Shown: positions 1 to 12,657 of the stretch, in pieces
How positions within the stretch are numbered: the stretch's first letter is position 1
How the letters are laid out: the number at the start of each line of letters is the position of its first letter
Position numbers and translations under genes: made by a program
Notes under the pieces: model-generated
What the model saw: only the letters and a program-made list of their open reading frames with translations
The model's database searches: none
Told to the model about the DNA's origin: nothing
NCBI RefSeq assembly: GCF_000220395.1
Contig: NW_004086406.1
Coordinates: 1 to 64,000, forward strand
Source: Ichthyophthirius multifiliis
Taxonomy: Eukaryota > Ciliophora > Oligohymenophorea > Hymenostomatida
DNA: 64,000 nucleotides
Direction of reading: 5' to 3'

Positions 1-23
1 AATTCTTATTATTCTTACTATTC

Positions 24-77
<54 letters not shown>

Positions 78-1840
78 CTTTTAATCTTTTTATTAATTTT
101 ATTCTTTTTATACTTATTATTCTTTTTATTCTTATTATTTCAATTATTTTTATTCTTTTTATACTTATTATTCTTATATAACTTATTATAATTTTTATTC
201 TTTTTATTCTTTTTATTAATTTTATTCTTTTTAATCTTTTTATTCTTATTTTAATTATTATTCTTATTATTCTAATTATTTTTATTATTATAATTATTCT
301 TTTTTTAATATTATTCTTGTTATTCTTATTTTTTTTATTATTTTTATTATATTTATTATTCTTATTATTTTTATTATTTTTATTATTCTTATTATATTTA
401 TTATTCTTATTTTTCTTTATATGCTTATTATTCTTTTTATTCTGTTTATTCTTATTATTATATTTTTTCTTATTATTCTATTTATTCTTATTATTCTTAT
501 TATACTTATTATTCTAATTTAACTTATTATTATTATTTTTATTCTTTTTATTATTTTATTCTTTTAATCTTTTATTATTTTATTCTTTTATACTTATTTT
601 ATTTAGTATTCGTTTTATTCTAATTATTTATTTTATTATTATTATTAAGTTTAATCTTATTATTATTATGTTACTTTTTTTTTACTCTTATTATCCTTAG
701 TATTCTTATTAGTCTTATTATTCTTATTATTATTATTATTATTATTATTCATTTTATTATTTTTTACTTATTAATATTTATATTGTTATTACTGTTTTCT
801 TTCTTATTATTCAATTGTTTCTTATTATTCTTAGTATACTTATTATTATTTTTATTCTTATTATTATTAACTTTTTTATTCTTCATTTTATTATTATTCT
901 TTTTATATTTTTTAATCTTATTATTCTTAATTTAATTATAATATTTTTTTTCTTTAATTTAATTTATTCATAATAATCCTATTCTTCTAATTATTCTTAT
1001 TATTCTATTTTTTTTATTATTCTTATTATTCTTATTATTATTATTAATCTTATTATTTCTATTATTCTTATTGTTTATTTTTTTCTTATTACACTTATTA
1101 TTTTTAATATTATTATTATTGTTTATATTGTTATTATTATTGCTATTATTGTTATTATTTTTCTTATTGTTATTATTCTTATTATTATTATTATTGTTAT
1201 TATTGTTATTATTATTTATGTTCCTATTATTCTTAATTTTTTATTATTCTTATTTTATAATTATATCTTATTATTCTTATTCTTATTCTTAAAATGTTTT
1301 TTCTGCTTTTATTTTTAATTCTTATTCTTATTATACTTATTTTTATTTATCTTACTTTTTTTATTAATATTATATTTACTATTCTTCTTTTTACAATTCT
1401 TATTTACATTATTCTTCTTATTATTTACTTTTTTATTCTTTATATAATTATTACTAAGATTAATATTATTTTTGATATTACTATTATTATTAATAATTTT
1501 AATTTATTTATTATTCTTATTAATCCATATTAATTTATTATTATTTTTATTCCTTGTATTCTTATTATTCTTAATTATCTTTTTATTCTTAAATTTCTAA
1601 ATAATTTTCTTATTTTTCTTATTATCTTTAATCTAAATATACTTATTATACTTACTTTTATAATTCTTATAATTTTTATTATAATAATTATTATTATTAT
1701 TTTCTTTATTATTCTTTTTATTTTGATTTTTCGTTATTTTTGTTATTATCATACTATGCTTAATATTCATTTTACTATATATAATTTATTTATTCATTTT
1801 CTTATTATTTATTTTATTATTATTATTATTAATTTTTTCT
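1..1840 (-). repeat. Degenerate TTA/TTC trinucleotide tract inside the tail of the RCC1 gene
   Basis: The tract is almost wholly TTA, TTC, TTT and TTG triplets on the + strand. On the minus strand these read TAA, GAA, AAA and CAA, that is Gln-Glu-Lys runs. The preferred phase is codons starting at multiples of 3 for about 1-305, shifts at a T7 run near 302-308, and shifts again near 1230 and 1840. In the other two phases the same tract would be Asn/Lys or Ile/Arg. It may be a true low-complexity coding end with assembly indels, or a repeat expansion already out of frame. Hydrophobic + strand ORFs here are shadows. Confidence 0.7.
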
Positions 1841-3025
1841 TTTTTTAATCTTATATTTATTCTATCTCTTCTTTTTATTGTTCTTATTCCTTTTATTCAT
1901 TCAATTCTTATTCTTATTACTAATTTTTTTCATATTTCTATTTTTCAAAATATTCTTTTTATTCTATAATTTATTATTAAACTTGAACGTTTTCATGATT
2001 TTAATTTTATTATAGTTATGAATATATTTTTTCTTTTTATTTATCTTTTGGTTAATTTTAATATATTTATTAATCAATATGATATCTTTAATTATTTTCT
2101 TTATATTCTATATTTTTTTCAACTATTTCACTTTAACTTATATTTTAATCTGAAATATTTTTGTCTTTTACATCAAATAATTAATTTGTATTATTTTATA
2201 TTTAATTTTATTGAAAGTTCTCATTTAATTTATATGAATCATTTATAATGTTTTTATTTGTTGAATATATATTTTAATTCTTTTCATTTTTTATTAAATC
2301 TTCTATTTATTTTTATTATTTTTTTATTTATTATTCATCTTCTAATCTATTTTCTTCCGTAGATTATTTTTTCGAGTATATAAATTATTAATTATTAAAT
2401 TCATTTATTTATTATTCTTCTAAAACTTCTAAATCTTAATTTAAACAAAATTCTTATAAAAGCTAGTTATTAATATTTTTTCTAAGTTAATATATATTTA
2501 ATTGGAGTTGTCTTAAATTTGATTTTTATCTTCAATTAATTATTTCTTATAATTTTAAACATCTATTTCTTTTTATTATTCTTTAATTTAATGATTTACT
2601 TCTTTAATAATATTATTGGTTTCTTTATTTTATTAATCAATTATCATTTGCATTTTTTCTTAAGCATATTTATTTGATGTAATTTCAGTCGTTTATGTAT
2701 CCATTTGATTCTATAAAGTTGTTTATTTATTTTTAATATTATAGTTATCTTAATTATTAAAATTTTCTAAAATTTAATTTTTATTTTCTTCATAAATAGA
2801 ATCTTATTACATTAATGATTTTTAATCTTATTTATTTAAATTTTTTATTATTTACTGTTTGTTATTATTAAAATAATCTTCTTATTTATTTTAGAAATCT
2901 TATTATTTTTTTAATTCTTTATCCTATTAATTATTTTATTAAACTAGTTCATTTTCTTAATCTTTTAAATGTATTTCAAACTTAATTTATTGTATTTACT
3001 ATTTATTTATCATTAAATTTTATTA

Positions 3026-3074
<49 letters not shown>

Positions 3075-6000
3075 TTGTTTATTATTTTCAAAATTTTATT
3101 AATTTTATTCAATTTTTAATACTTCTTCTTAATTATTTATTAATTTTTGATTTATTAGTTAATTTAATTTTTTATCGTTAATATCTTATATTTATTCACA
3201 TGAATTCTATTAATTTTGTTCTTAATTTATTTATTATTACTATATTTAATAATCTATACTAATTTACTAATTATTTAAACTATAATCTTATTCATATTTT
3301 TATTAATTTCTTTATTATTCCTACTCATTTTCTTCAGTTTTTTCATCTATTTTATCTAGTTTAAACGATTTTTAGTTTATTTCATAAAATTAGTTAATCT
3401 ATTATTAATTCAAAACTTGCTAATTTTAATCATTTATTTCTAATATTTTTTCCTATTAATTAATATTTTTTTAAAGTATTTAATTATTATTTTTTTATTA
3501 TTATAATATTTATTAATTTATTTGATTCTAAGCCTATTGACTTCTATTTTTGTTTTAATCTTGAACTTCCAATTCCATTTTTTCTATTTTTTTTTGTTAT
3601 TTTTATTCATTTTAATCAAAAATTTTATTTTCTTTAATATTTTCAGCAGTAGATTTTTTATAATTAGTTTCTTATATTTATATTATATTTTTATTAGGTA
3701 AAGTTTATAATTAATTCATACTAATTTTTTCATTTTGTAATTGTTAATTTTGTTATTTTATTGGATTATTTTATTAATCAGTTTCTTAATTAAAATATAC
3801 TAAATCAAAGTTTTAATTAAGTTATTATAAATTATTATTAAAATTTTATTAGTTTTAATCCGATTATGTAATAATATTTGAATTTAATTATGGTTAATTT
3901 ATATTTTGTTCAGATTAAAATATTTCTTATTCTATTTAACTTTTTTCTTATTTTATTTATTTCAACCCTACTTCTTATTATTCTTTTTTTTAATCTAAGT
4001 AATTAATTTACTATTTAAATTAATTGATTTATTATGTTTTTGATTAATTCAATTTTATTATTCTTCTTATAAATCTAACCTTTTTTATATTTCATTTATT
4101 TCTGAATCGGATTTTATTAAATTTATTTGAGATTCTTTTAATATTTATTAAGTATTTTATTTATTTTCTTCAATTTTTTATTTTTTATATATATTAGTTT
4201 ATTTATTTTATTCAGATAACTCAGAATAAGAATTAAATTTTTCATAATTGTATTTTTATTTTCTAACAAAAGAATTATCTTATTAAATAAAACAATTTCT
4301 TGAAATGGATTGTTTATTTTTTACAAACTTTTATTTAATCCTTATTAATATTTATTTATTTTTTAATTAGATTAATTTTACCAATAATTACTAATTTCGT
4401 TTTTTATTTTTTTTTATTATCTGATACAGATCTATTATTAAATTCTGATTTTTAATCATTTATTTCTGATATTGATTTTTAATCATTTATTTGAAATTTA
4501 AATTTTTATACTTTAATTTCTGATTTCGATTTTTATTCTATTTCTTACATATAATCGGATATTTATTATTATAGTGTCGATATTTTATTTTATTTATTTT
4601 ATACTAAATTAAATATATTTTCTTATTTTTTTTAATTTAATTTATTAAGTTTTTCGTATGAATATTTTTTTTATGAAAATTCTTTATGATTATTTTATTA
4701 ACTAACTAAATTTTCGAATGATATATTTAATTTTTATTAAATTTTCATTTAATTTTATCCGAAATCTTTATTTTTATAATTTTTATTTTTTTTAATATAT
4801 TCTTTTTATTCTTCCATTTAAAAATCTTGGTTTTATTAAGATTAGTCTTATATTAAATCTTAAAGAATTTCATTTAAAGTTTATTAATTATTATCTCCTT
4901 TGTCTATATGAAATTAATTATTTACTTAATTAATTTTGGATGGGCTTAAAAAAATTTATTTTTAATTTATTTTATTAAAAGATTAGCTTTTATTTAAATC
5001 AGGAAATTACTTTTTGAACTCAAATAAATTATTTTATTTTTTGTTTTCGAAAAAAAGAGGTTTATAATAATTATAATTTTTATAAAAAATCTAATCTTAA
5101 GATTTGGAATTTTAAATTTCCAAAGAAGGAGAATTAATAATTTATTAATTTTTATTATTTATTTCTATACCAGAACTTCTTTTTAAATTTTAAAAAAGTA
5201 AATCTTATTATTATTATTACGCAATACATTTTCTTTGTTAAATTTAAGAATGAAAATTCGGATTTCTTCTTTTTTAATTATATCTAAGCAAATTATTATC
5301 TTCATTATTATACTTTTAAAAAAAACTATTTTAATTTTCATTTAAAAATTAGAAATTTCCACTATTTTCATTAATATTTAATGTTTATAATAAAATAGAA
5401 TAATTAGATTCATTATTTTCTGAGTTTAATATTTTTTTTTGTTTTTAAGTTAGAAAATGTCAGTGTTTTGTTATTATTCTGTATTTTCGAATTCTATACT
5501 TTTTGATATTTTATAAGATTTTTTTTTCAATTTATTTAACATTTTATTAATTTTAGTAAGTCTTGTTTATGAAAAGTTTAATTTATGTTAAAAACCAAGG
5601 AAAAACTTATCTAAATAAAGTTAGAATTCTTTAGTTTTTTTATTAGAATTAGTATTAAAATGTCCATGAAAATGTTAGAATTTATTAAATTATTCATTAA
5701 AATTATCCAAACTAAATGAAATATTATTGTTATTATTATTATTATAAAATTCTTTTTTTTAAAAGAAATTTTAATTAAAATTTAAAAAAGATGGTTTTTC
5801 TCTTTAAAAAAAATGAGATTTATTAAGATAATTTTAATTATTTTCAGTTATAATTCGGCTTTTATTATCAATATTATTTAAGTAATTATTATTTTAAATT
5901 AAATCAAGAAAATATGTTATGTCTTTTTTATTACAATATTTATTTTTTATTTTATTCTTTTTAAATAAATTATTTAAATCTATGCATTCTTCCCATTTCT

Positions 6001-7390
6001 CGACTTTTATTTGTTTCTTTTTTTAACTTAAAACTTTTTCTGTCTTTTATTATTATAATTCACTCTTTATTTTTTAATTTTTTAAATTAAATGAGGCATT
6101 AATTATAGAATTCTTTAAATCATGAACTCTTTCTCTAAATGCGCTTCCTATTACATTACTTAGATTTAAAGATCTTTTCATTAAATTCATGCTATTATTT
6201 AATTCATTTATTGCCCATTTTTTTTATTAAAATATATAAGTGCTTCCATCATTCTCTTTTTATATATTTTTTTTATTTATTATTGTTTTTATTTTTTTAT
6301 ATATTTACCTATAAATAATGCTAATTTTTATGAATTTTATGTTTAAATAAATAACTTTTCTAATACTTAATTAGAAAAAGTATATGTTTTAGGTTAAGTT
6401 TTAATAAAAGGAAACATTTGAATATTCATTTAGAAAAAATCATTGGTTTAAATTAAATGTTCTATATCCCATTCTAGAAGTGAATTATTATTTAAAGCAT
6501 ATATTTTGTTTGAAGATGAATAAATATCAATTATTTATTATTTATCCTTTATTTTACAAGTTTAATGTTATTTATTAAATAAAATAATTTCGCCTTTTTT
6601 ATTTAAACATATACCTCCAAAAAAATCAGCTTGTAGATATATTTAAGTAAAAAATTGGAATGAATATTATATTTGACTTATTGATTTTTGTTTATTTTAT
6701 TAATGTTATATTAAAAATACTTATCCTTTTGCTTTTTATTTTTTTAATTAATTTATTTTTTAAATTTAAAAATTTAAAAAAATATTTTACTTGTTAATAT
6801 TAATGTTTATGATTATTTACAATGCACTTTTTTTATAATTTTAGAAAATTAAGGAAATATTTATTAAGGTATATACAAGGATTGTTCTTAATAGATACCC
6901 CATATATAAAGATCATTATTCTCTTTCGGATATATGTATAAAAAAAGTCAAATATAATATTATAGATTATATATATATATTTACCATCAATAGCTGCAGA
7001 ATGTGTTATTGCTAAGGATATTTATATTATTTTAATATTTTAAATTGATTAAATTAAAGTATATTAATTTGCTTCAAAAACTTATTCCCCTAATGCTAGA
7101 ATTCCTGTTTTTTAGGAGTCTAAACCTTTTACAAAAAGTTGACCTTTTTCTGTTAAAATTAATTAAATCAGGTTTAAGTTTTATTATATATCCGCTATTT
7201 TCTCATTTTCAAAAAATTCTATTAATTATGGATTTTAATTAGGCATTTCTTAATATAATGTGCCAGATTTGGTTATATAAAAAATTGAGTTTTATTAAAT
7301 ATTTAAAAGAACAAAATCATGCTGCTAAGCAGATAATATTTAGGATTTTTTTTAAATATTATCGAAGATTATTATCTTTTTTTTACTCAT
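1..7390 (-). CDS. RCC1-repeat protein with giant Q/E/K/N-rich coiled-coil tail (3' end off window)
   Basis: Read with TAA/TAG=Q. The start is the ATG at 7390 (MSKKKIIFDNIQKKSQIL). The first ~300 residues carry RCC1/beta-propeller repeats, e.g. FYITKSGTLYQEM, ILTEKGQLFVKGLDS, NNDLYIWG, KGQVFL and NKIYALNNNSLLEWD, each ending in the usual 'aitHSaai'-type strand. Three GT-AG introns join them: 6923-6984, 6732-6790 and 6256-6308. After KKWAINELNNSMNLMKRS the protein becomes a very long S/N/Q/K-rich and then E/Q/K-rich coiled-coil chain that stays readable down to base 1, making it more than 2300 residues. Phase changes are needed at T-runs near 5432-5440 and 1836-1848, and several times left of 1840. 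RCC1 domains in other families serve GTPase exchange or scaffolding; the role here is unknown. A long coiled-coil scaffold (basal body or cytoskeleton) is only a guess. It could be two genes, but I see no TGA plus spacer separating them. Confidence 0.75.
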
Positions 7391-7655
7391 TTTTTTTTGC
7401 TATATTTTTCGTGTAATTCTATATTAATTTTGTATTTTAAAAAATAAATTTTATAACAAAAAATTTAAAGTCAATTTATATAATAAATTAATATAAATGT
7501 GTATTATAATAAAAATGTTATAATTTTAATAATTTTATATTTATTTTTTTAAATTAGAAATTTAATCAAATAAAAAAAAATTAAAAAAATCCAAAAATAA
7601 TTATTATAATTTTTGTTTATAAAATTAAATAAAAATAATAGGATAAAAATAAATT

Positions 7656-8136
7656 ATGTTTATATACAACGATTATTCTATATATATAATATTAAAAAAT
7701 AATAAATATTATAAAAATAAGTAATTTTATTTATAGTAAAGAATAATCTAAAAAAATCATTCAAATTTATATAAAAATCAAAACAAAAAAATAGTTAATA
7801 AATTTCAAAGCCGAAATTTTATCCTCTATATATTATTAATAACTTCCCTTAAAAGATTTGAAATTCTACTAAATATAAAGCTTAAACAGTTAAATTATCA
7901 TTAGTACTAAATAATTTTTTTTAAGATTTTTAAACTAGGAATAATATTAAATGTCTATACTAACTTCTTTTTATAAAGACTAAAAAACATAAATCATTAC
8001 TATCATTTAAAACTCATATAAATTTTAATAAGAAAAAATTTATTATTATTTTCCTAAAAGGATTCCTAATTTAAACAATATTTTTTTTTTTTAATATATA
8101 ATGTAAAATAAACTTCATTAAGAAAAAATATTATGA
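7656..8136 (+). CDS. Doubtful small CDS, divergent from the RCC1 gene
   Basis: From about 7760 a + frame is open in the ciliate code (TAEILSSIYYQQ-like start of the good part, then LPLKDLKFYQIQSLNS, MSILTSFYKDQKTQ, FPKRIPNLNN) to a TGA at 8134-8136. The base mix is richer in G/C and codon-like compared with the flanks. The ATG at 7656 lies in a different phase, so an intron (a GT..AG pair exists near 7700-7737) or an indel is needed. No domain is recognised. It lies 265 bases from the divergent ATG at 7390. It may be a decayed gene. Confidence 0.3.
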
Positions 8137-8689
8137 ATAAAAATATTTATTTTTGGAATATTTTAATAATCTAAATCTTTGATTAACTTTTATTATTTTA
8201 GGAAATTTTTTAGATTCTTGAATTTAAGATAATATTTTTTTTATATAAAAATATTGCTTTTTATATTATTATATAAAGTATTTTAAAGACTATCACTTTC
8301 TTATATTTCTTTCGTATATAAAGTATAATTTTTTTTACAAAAAAAATAAATTTCTTTCATTATTCGTTTTATGTGTTTAAATGATTTTAAATAATAGTTG
8401 TTTGTTTAAAAAATAGTTATTTTTTGTTCAAAAATGACCTTTTTTTATATTTTATTTTCTTCAAAAAAATAAATATTTTTTTTTTATTTCTTAACAATTT
8501 TATAATTACTTAATTTGACTTTCATATTTGGAATTTCAAAATTATAAAAAATCGATATTTTAATTAATTTAAAAAATATAATAAATATAAATTTTCAGTT
8601 AATTCGATAATTTTTTATAAAGTTAATTTTTAGAAATTTTGAAGTTTTTCGAAATTATTTTCAATTTGTTTTATTAATAAAAATATTAA

Positions 8690-9420
8690 GAATTCTTTTC
8701 TTTTCTTAATTTTTTTAACATAAATATATTTTTTATATTAAACTTTTTATTTATTTAAGTTTATTTCTTTTCTTTTAAATCTAAAATTTTCTTTTCAATT
8801 TTCATAAAATTACTTGTAAAATATTTTATTATTCAAATATTATATATATTGATTTTTCATTCAGTTTTATTAATTTTTTATTCATTTATTATTCCTTTTT
8901 TTTATTTTGTAATTTATTTTTACTTTTTTAATTTGTGTTTATTAATTCTTCTATTTTTTAATTTTATAACATATTTTTAATTTTCATATTTTTTTAATAA
9001 AAATTCTTAATTTTTTAATTTTTCAATTTACATATCAATAACTCGTATTTTTTTAAATTGAATTTTTATTTTTTATATTGAAATATTCATCCTTTTAATT
9101 CAATTGGTTGTTTTTTTAATTGAAATCTTCATTCTATAAATTTAAATCATCTACGTCTTTTTACATTTATTCATTTATTCTTATTAATTTGTTAAATAAA
9201 ATTTTATGATTATTGCAATATTTTATTATTTATTTTTTCGTATTTATTATTCGTGATTTCTTTTTTAGCTTTTTCTTGTTGAAAATTAAATATTTTACCA
9301 TATATTCTTTTGATTTTGTTTTTTAATATTTTATTTTCTTTATTTATTTAGTATTTCTTTCTAATAAAAAGCCCAATTTATTTTTCTAAACTCTAATTCT
9401 CTAATAATAAAACAATATTT
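8690..9420 (-). pseudogene. Broken coiled-coil coding remnant
   Basis: Reading the minus strand from 9420 leftward gives good K/N/E/Q coiled-coil sequence in successive pieces: INKENKILKNKIKRIYGKIF and EKAKKEITNNKYEKINNKIL, then a TGA. Next, in another frame, QKDVDDLNLQNEDFNQKNNQ, then TGA. Next IEKLKNQEFLLKKYENQKY, and then KIEELINTNQKSKNKLQNKK. At least three phase changes and several TGAs occur within 700 bases, and not all of them sit at homopolymers. No intron set with GT-AG borders that I can see restores it. It is best read as an old gene copy in decay, or very poor sequence. The parent family is not identifiable. Confidence 0.4.
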
Positions 9421-10159
9421 ACACATATAATTAATTATTAATTTTTTTCATTTATTCTATAAAAGTTTAATATTCTTAAAATTTTACTCTTTCTTATTCT
9501 ACTAATTGGTTTTTAATTGTTTTATTTTTTTAGAAATTTTTTAATTATTAAATTCAAAATTTTAGATTTAAAAGTTAATATTTTGATATTAATTAATTTT
9601 TTTCTAAAATTTTGGGTTTAAATTTTTTTATTTTTTATTAATGTTCAACAATAGATTTATTATATAAATTTTGTTTTTTTATTTTAATTAGTTAATTATA
9701 TCATTAAATTTGTCTAAATTTAAAATATTTAAATACTCTATTTATTTATGCATTAAAATAAAGTATTTAAATTAAAAATAGTATTTAAATCTAAAAATAA
9801 AATAAAATTATTTATAAAAATATTTTATTTATAGTATTTATTTAGAATTATATAAAATAATTATAAATCTTATTTTATATATTTTTTTCTTTTTATATTT
9901 TATAAAACATATTATATTTTTCTATAAAAAAAATTAGTATATTATCTTGTATAATAAAAAAGATAACTACTATTTAAATTAATAAAATAATTTAGTTTAG
10001 TTATGTTTACATATTAAATTTAGGATTTTCATTTCGATTCTCGATTTCGAATTTTAATTTTAATTTTCTATAATATAATATAAATAATATTAATATCAAC
10101 AAAACAATATATAAATTTGTGATCATAATATAAAAAATTAGTGTCCATATAGATTAATA
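9421..10159. other. AT-rich spacer, nothing recognised
   Basis: Almost pure A/T with no frame of coding character on either strand. Confidence 0.5.
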
Positions 10160-10178
10160 TTTATATTTTTATATTTTA

Positions 10179-10209
<31 letters not shown>

Positions 10210-10545
10210 TTTATTTTGATTTTTATTTTGATTTTTATTTTAATTTTTATTTGGATTTTTATTTTGATTTTTATTTTGATTTTTATTTTTATTTTGATTT
10301 TATTTTGATTTTGATTTTTATTTTGATTTTATTTTATTTTGATTTTGATTTTGATTTTTATTTTGATTTTTATTTTAATATTTATTTTTATTTTTATTTT
10401 TATCTTTATCTTTATCTTTATCTTTATTTTTATCTTTATTTTTATCTTTATTTTTATCTTTATTTTTATCTTTATTTTTATCTTTATTTTTATTTATATT
10501 TATATTTTTATTTTTATTAATATTTTTATTTTTATTTATTTAATT
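10160..10545. repeat. Interrupted hexamer/dodecamer array (TTTTTA, TTTTGATTTTTA, TTTATC units)
   Basis: About 385 bases of tandem short units in ordered blocks. First come TTTTTA units (10160-10200), then TTTTGA alternating with TTTTTA (10205-10375), then TTTATC alternating with TTTTTA (10385-10495), then TTTTTA again. On the minus strand this reads as TAAAAA and TCAAAA units. It lies in a spacer, and no open gene covers it. It does not resemble the ciliate telomere repeat (C4A2). Confidence 0.85.
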
Positions 10546-11165
10546 TTTTTAATTCAAAACTTTTATTAAATTTGTTTAAATTTTATTAAATTTAACATTT
10601 TTTATATCTTAAATTCTTAAATAGAAATATAAATCATAATAATTATTTTTAATAAACACTTAGATTAATACCTTTAAATTTATTATATTTGAATTCTTAA
10701 AATAATAAAAAAGTATTTTTATTCTGTTATTGTTTTATAGAATCTCAATATGTACATGTTAAGTAAATTATTAAATGCTTTAAAATTAAACACCTTTTTT
10801 GAACAAAAAATTATTAAAGGATTAAAGGAGAAATTGAAAATGATTAAGTAATTTTTTAATAAAAGCTATATATAAACATTGAACAATTATACAAATATAT
10901 ATATAAAATAATGAAAGTTTAATTCCAAAAACCTCTCAGATTATCATATAAATTGTTTTATAAAATCTGCTTAAGTCCAAATAAATAATACTTAACTTAT
11001 TATGGAATAAATGGAGCTTTTTAAAATTAAGAATTCTAATTTAAATATACTAAATAATAGAAAAGTTATACTAAAATTAATTAATTAAGGATTATTTACA
11101 ATTTTTTAATATAAAAACAGAAAAAAATATTTATATATACATATACATATACATTTAATTTATTC
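10546..11165. other. AT-rich spacer
   Basis: Contains only a short + ORF (10750-10914, 54 codons, starting MYMLSKLLNALK) with no context to support it. A terminal tail of unit 'atatac' repeats lies just downstream of the syntaxin stop. Confidence 0.4.
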
Positions 11166-11852
11166 TCAATTTTTTTTTTAAGTAAAAATAATAGTAAGAA
11201 TAACAGCAATAATAATTATAATAATTAAACTGAAAATAAAATATTTTTTCGTGCAGATTTTTATTATTCTTAAGCTTTATTTAGTTCGATATTGGTACAA
11301 TTTATTTAATTTTGAACTTTTTCAGCATTTTCAGATATAATATCTAAATCTTCTCCTTATTTTATTACCATTAATCCCATGTCAGTCATCATATTATACA
11401 TTAATAAAATATCATTTTAAATTAAATCTAATTCTGCCTACTTTTCTTCTTGTAATTGCTTCTCTATTTCTAATTATTCTTTCAGACTATCTTAATATTA
11501 TTAAAAACTATTATTATTTTCATTATTATCAAATGAAAACGAACGGTGTTGTGCATTTTCTAATTTTAAATCGTAACTTTTACTTATTATTTATTTCATT
11601 ATTATACCAAAACGATCTATTTCTTAATTTGTTTAGTCTTATAATAATTTAAATTATACTTTTTAAGGCTAAGATTTTATTTTTTATTATAATAATTATA
11701 AATCCTCAAGAAGTTATTTACTTTCTTTTTAAATTTATTATTTTTAATCATTTATTAGTTTTTAATGTTATTCAAATTTTAAATCTTTTTATTGTTTTTT
11801 TTATGTTAAACAATTGTTTAAAGATTTTATTTATTAAAATGAGATAAGACAT
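11166..11852 (-). CDS. Qa-SNARE, syntaxin family, tail-anchored
   Basis: Membrane-fusion t-SNARE. Near the C-terminus the frame reads MYNMMTDMGLMVIKQGEDLD followed by ISENAEKVQNQINCTNIELN and KAQEQQKSAR. This matches the syntaxin SNARE helix, with the zero-layer Gln in KQGED. It is followed by a single transmembrane tail (SLIIIIIIAVILTIIF) and the stop TGA at 11166. Entering that tail requires one extra A in the A6 run (11244-11249 on +). Without it the frame gives an odd Leu-rich end, so I take this as an indel. Upstream residues (SLNNCLTQKKQQKDL..., EIDRFGIIMKQIIS) form the expected N-terminal helices. The proposed start, ATG at 11852, needs one fewer T in a T4 run. Length is ~230 residues, typical for a small syntaxin. 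It is Qa rather than Qb/Qc by the QGEDLDIISENAEKV pattern. Confidence 0.85.
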
Positions 11853-12657
11853 TTTTTATATATTTATTCATAAGAAAATAATAAATTTTGTTTCATCTTT
11901 ATTAAAAAGTTTAATAAAAATATTAAAATAAAAAAAATTATATGAAGAATCATATAAATATTTAAATATTTGTTGTAAATTAAATAATATGTTAATAAAA
12001 ATTATATTAATAAAAAACTCAATATCAATATATATAAAAAAAGTAAAGGCTAATTATAAAAAATTTATTTTATAAAAAAAATATAATAAAATTTATAAAT
12101 ACAGAAAAAATAAATTAAATTAAAAATAATAATAAAAAATAAAATAGATATAAATTAATTTATAAATATTAAATATTATAAATAATAATATATATAAATA
12201 AAAAATAAAAGAAATATATATTAAAAATTATATATATATAAATATATAAATATTTATTATATATTATATATTATATATTATATATTATATATTATATATT
12301 ATATATTATATATCTAAACAAAATCCATGATAGATTTAAGATATTTCTTCATAAACTAATTAAAAAATAAAAAAAAAATATATAAATAAAGTTATTATAA
12401 ATAATATAAAATGAACATAAATATTTATTCTATTTTTTTTTTAACTTACATTTCTTTTAAAAATAATATATAGTTTATAAATAATAAATATTTATAATTT
12501 CTATAATTTTTATTTTCCTCCTGATTATAATTGATTTTTTTTTTTTTTATATTGTTTAATATTAATAATTTAATTTTTTTTAATTTTTATTTTAATAATC
12601 TTAACATTTATTTATAAAATAGATATTATTATAAAATAAATTAAATTTTTATTATAT
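11853..12657. other. AT-rich spacer with a 7-bp satellite
   Basis: No coding character. It holds the ATATATT array listed separately and long A/T runs. Confidence 0.5.
12257..12312. repeat. 7-bp tandem repeat (ATATATT)n
   Basis: About eight head-to-tail copies of ATATATT in the spacer between the acidic Q-rich gene and the syntaxin gene. Confidence 0.8.

Noticed and set aside
317-1533. Several hydrophobic + strand ORFs
   Set aside because: Antisense of the Q/E triplet tract; no ATG-led, codon-balanced protein.
10750-10914. 54-codon + ORF starting MYMLSKLLNALK
   Set aside because: Too short, no homology cue, isolated in spacer.
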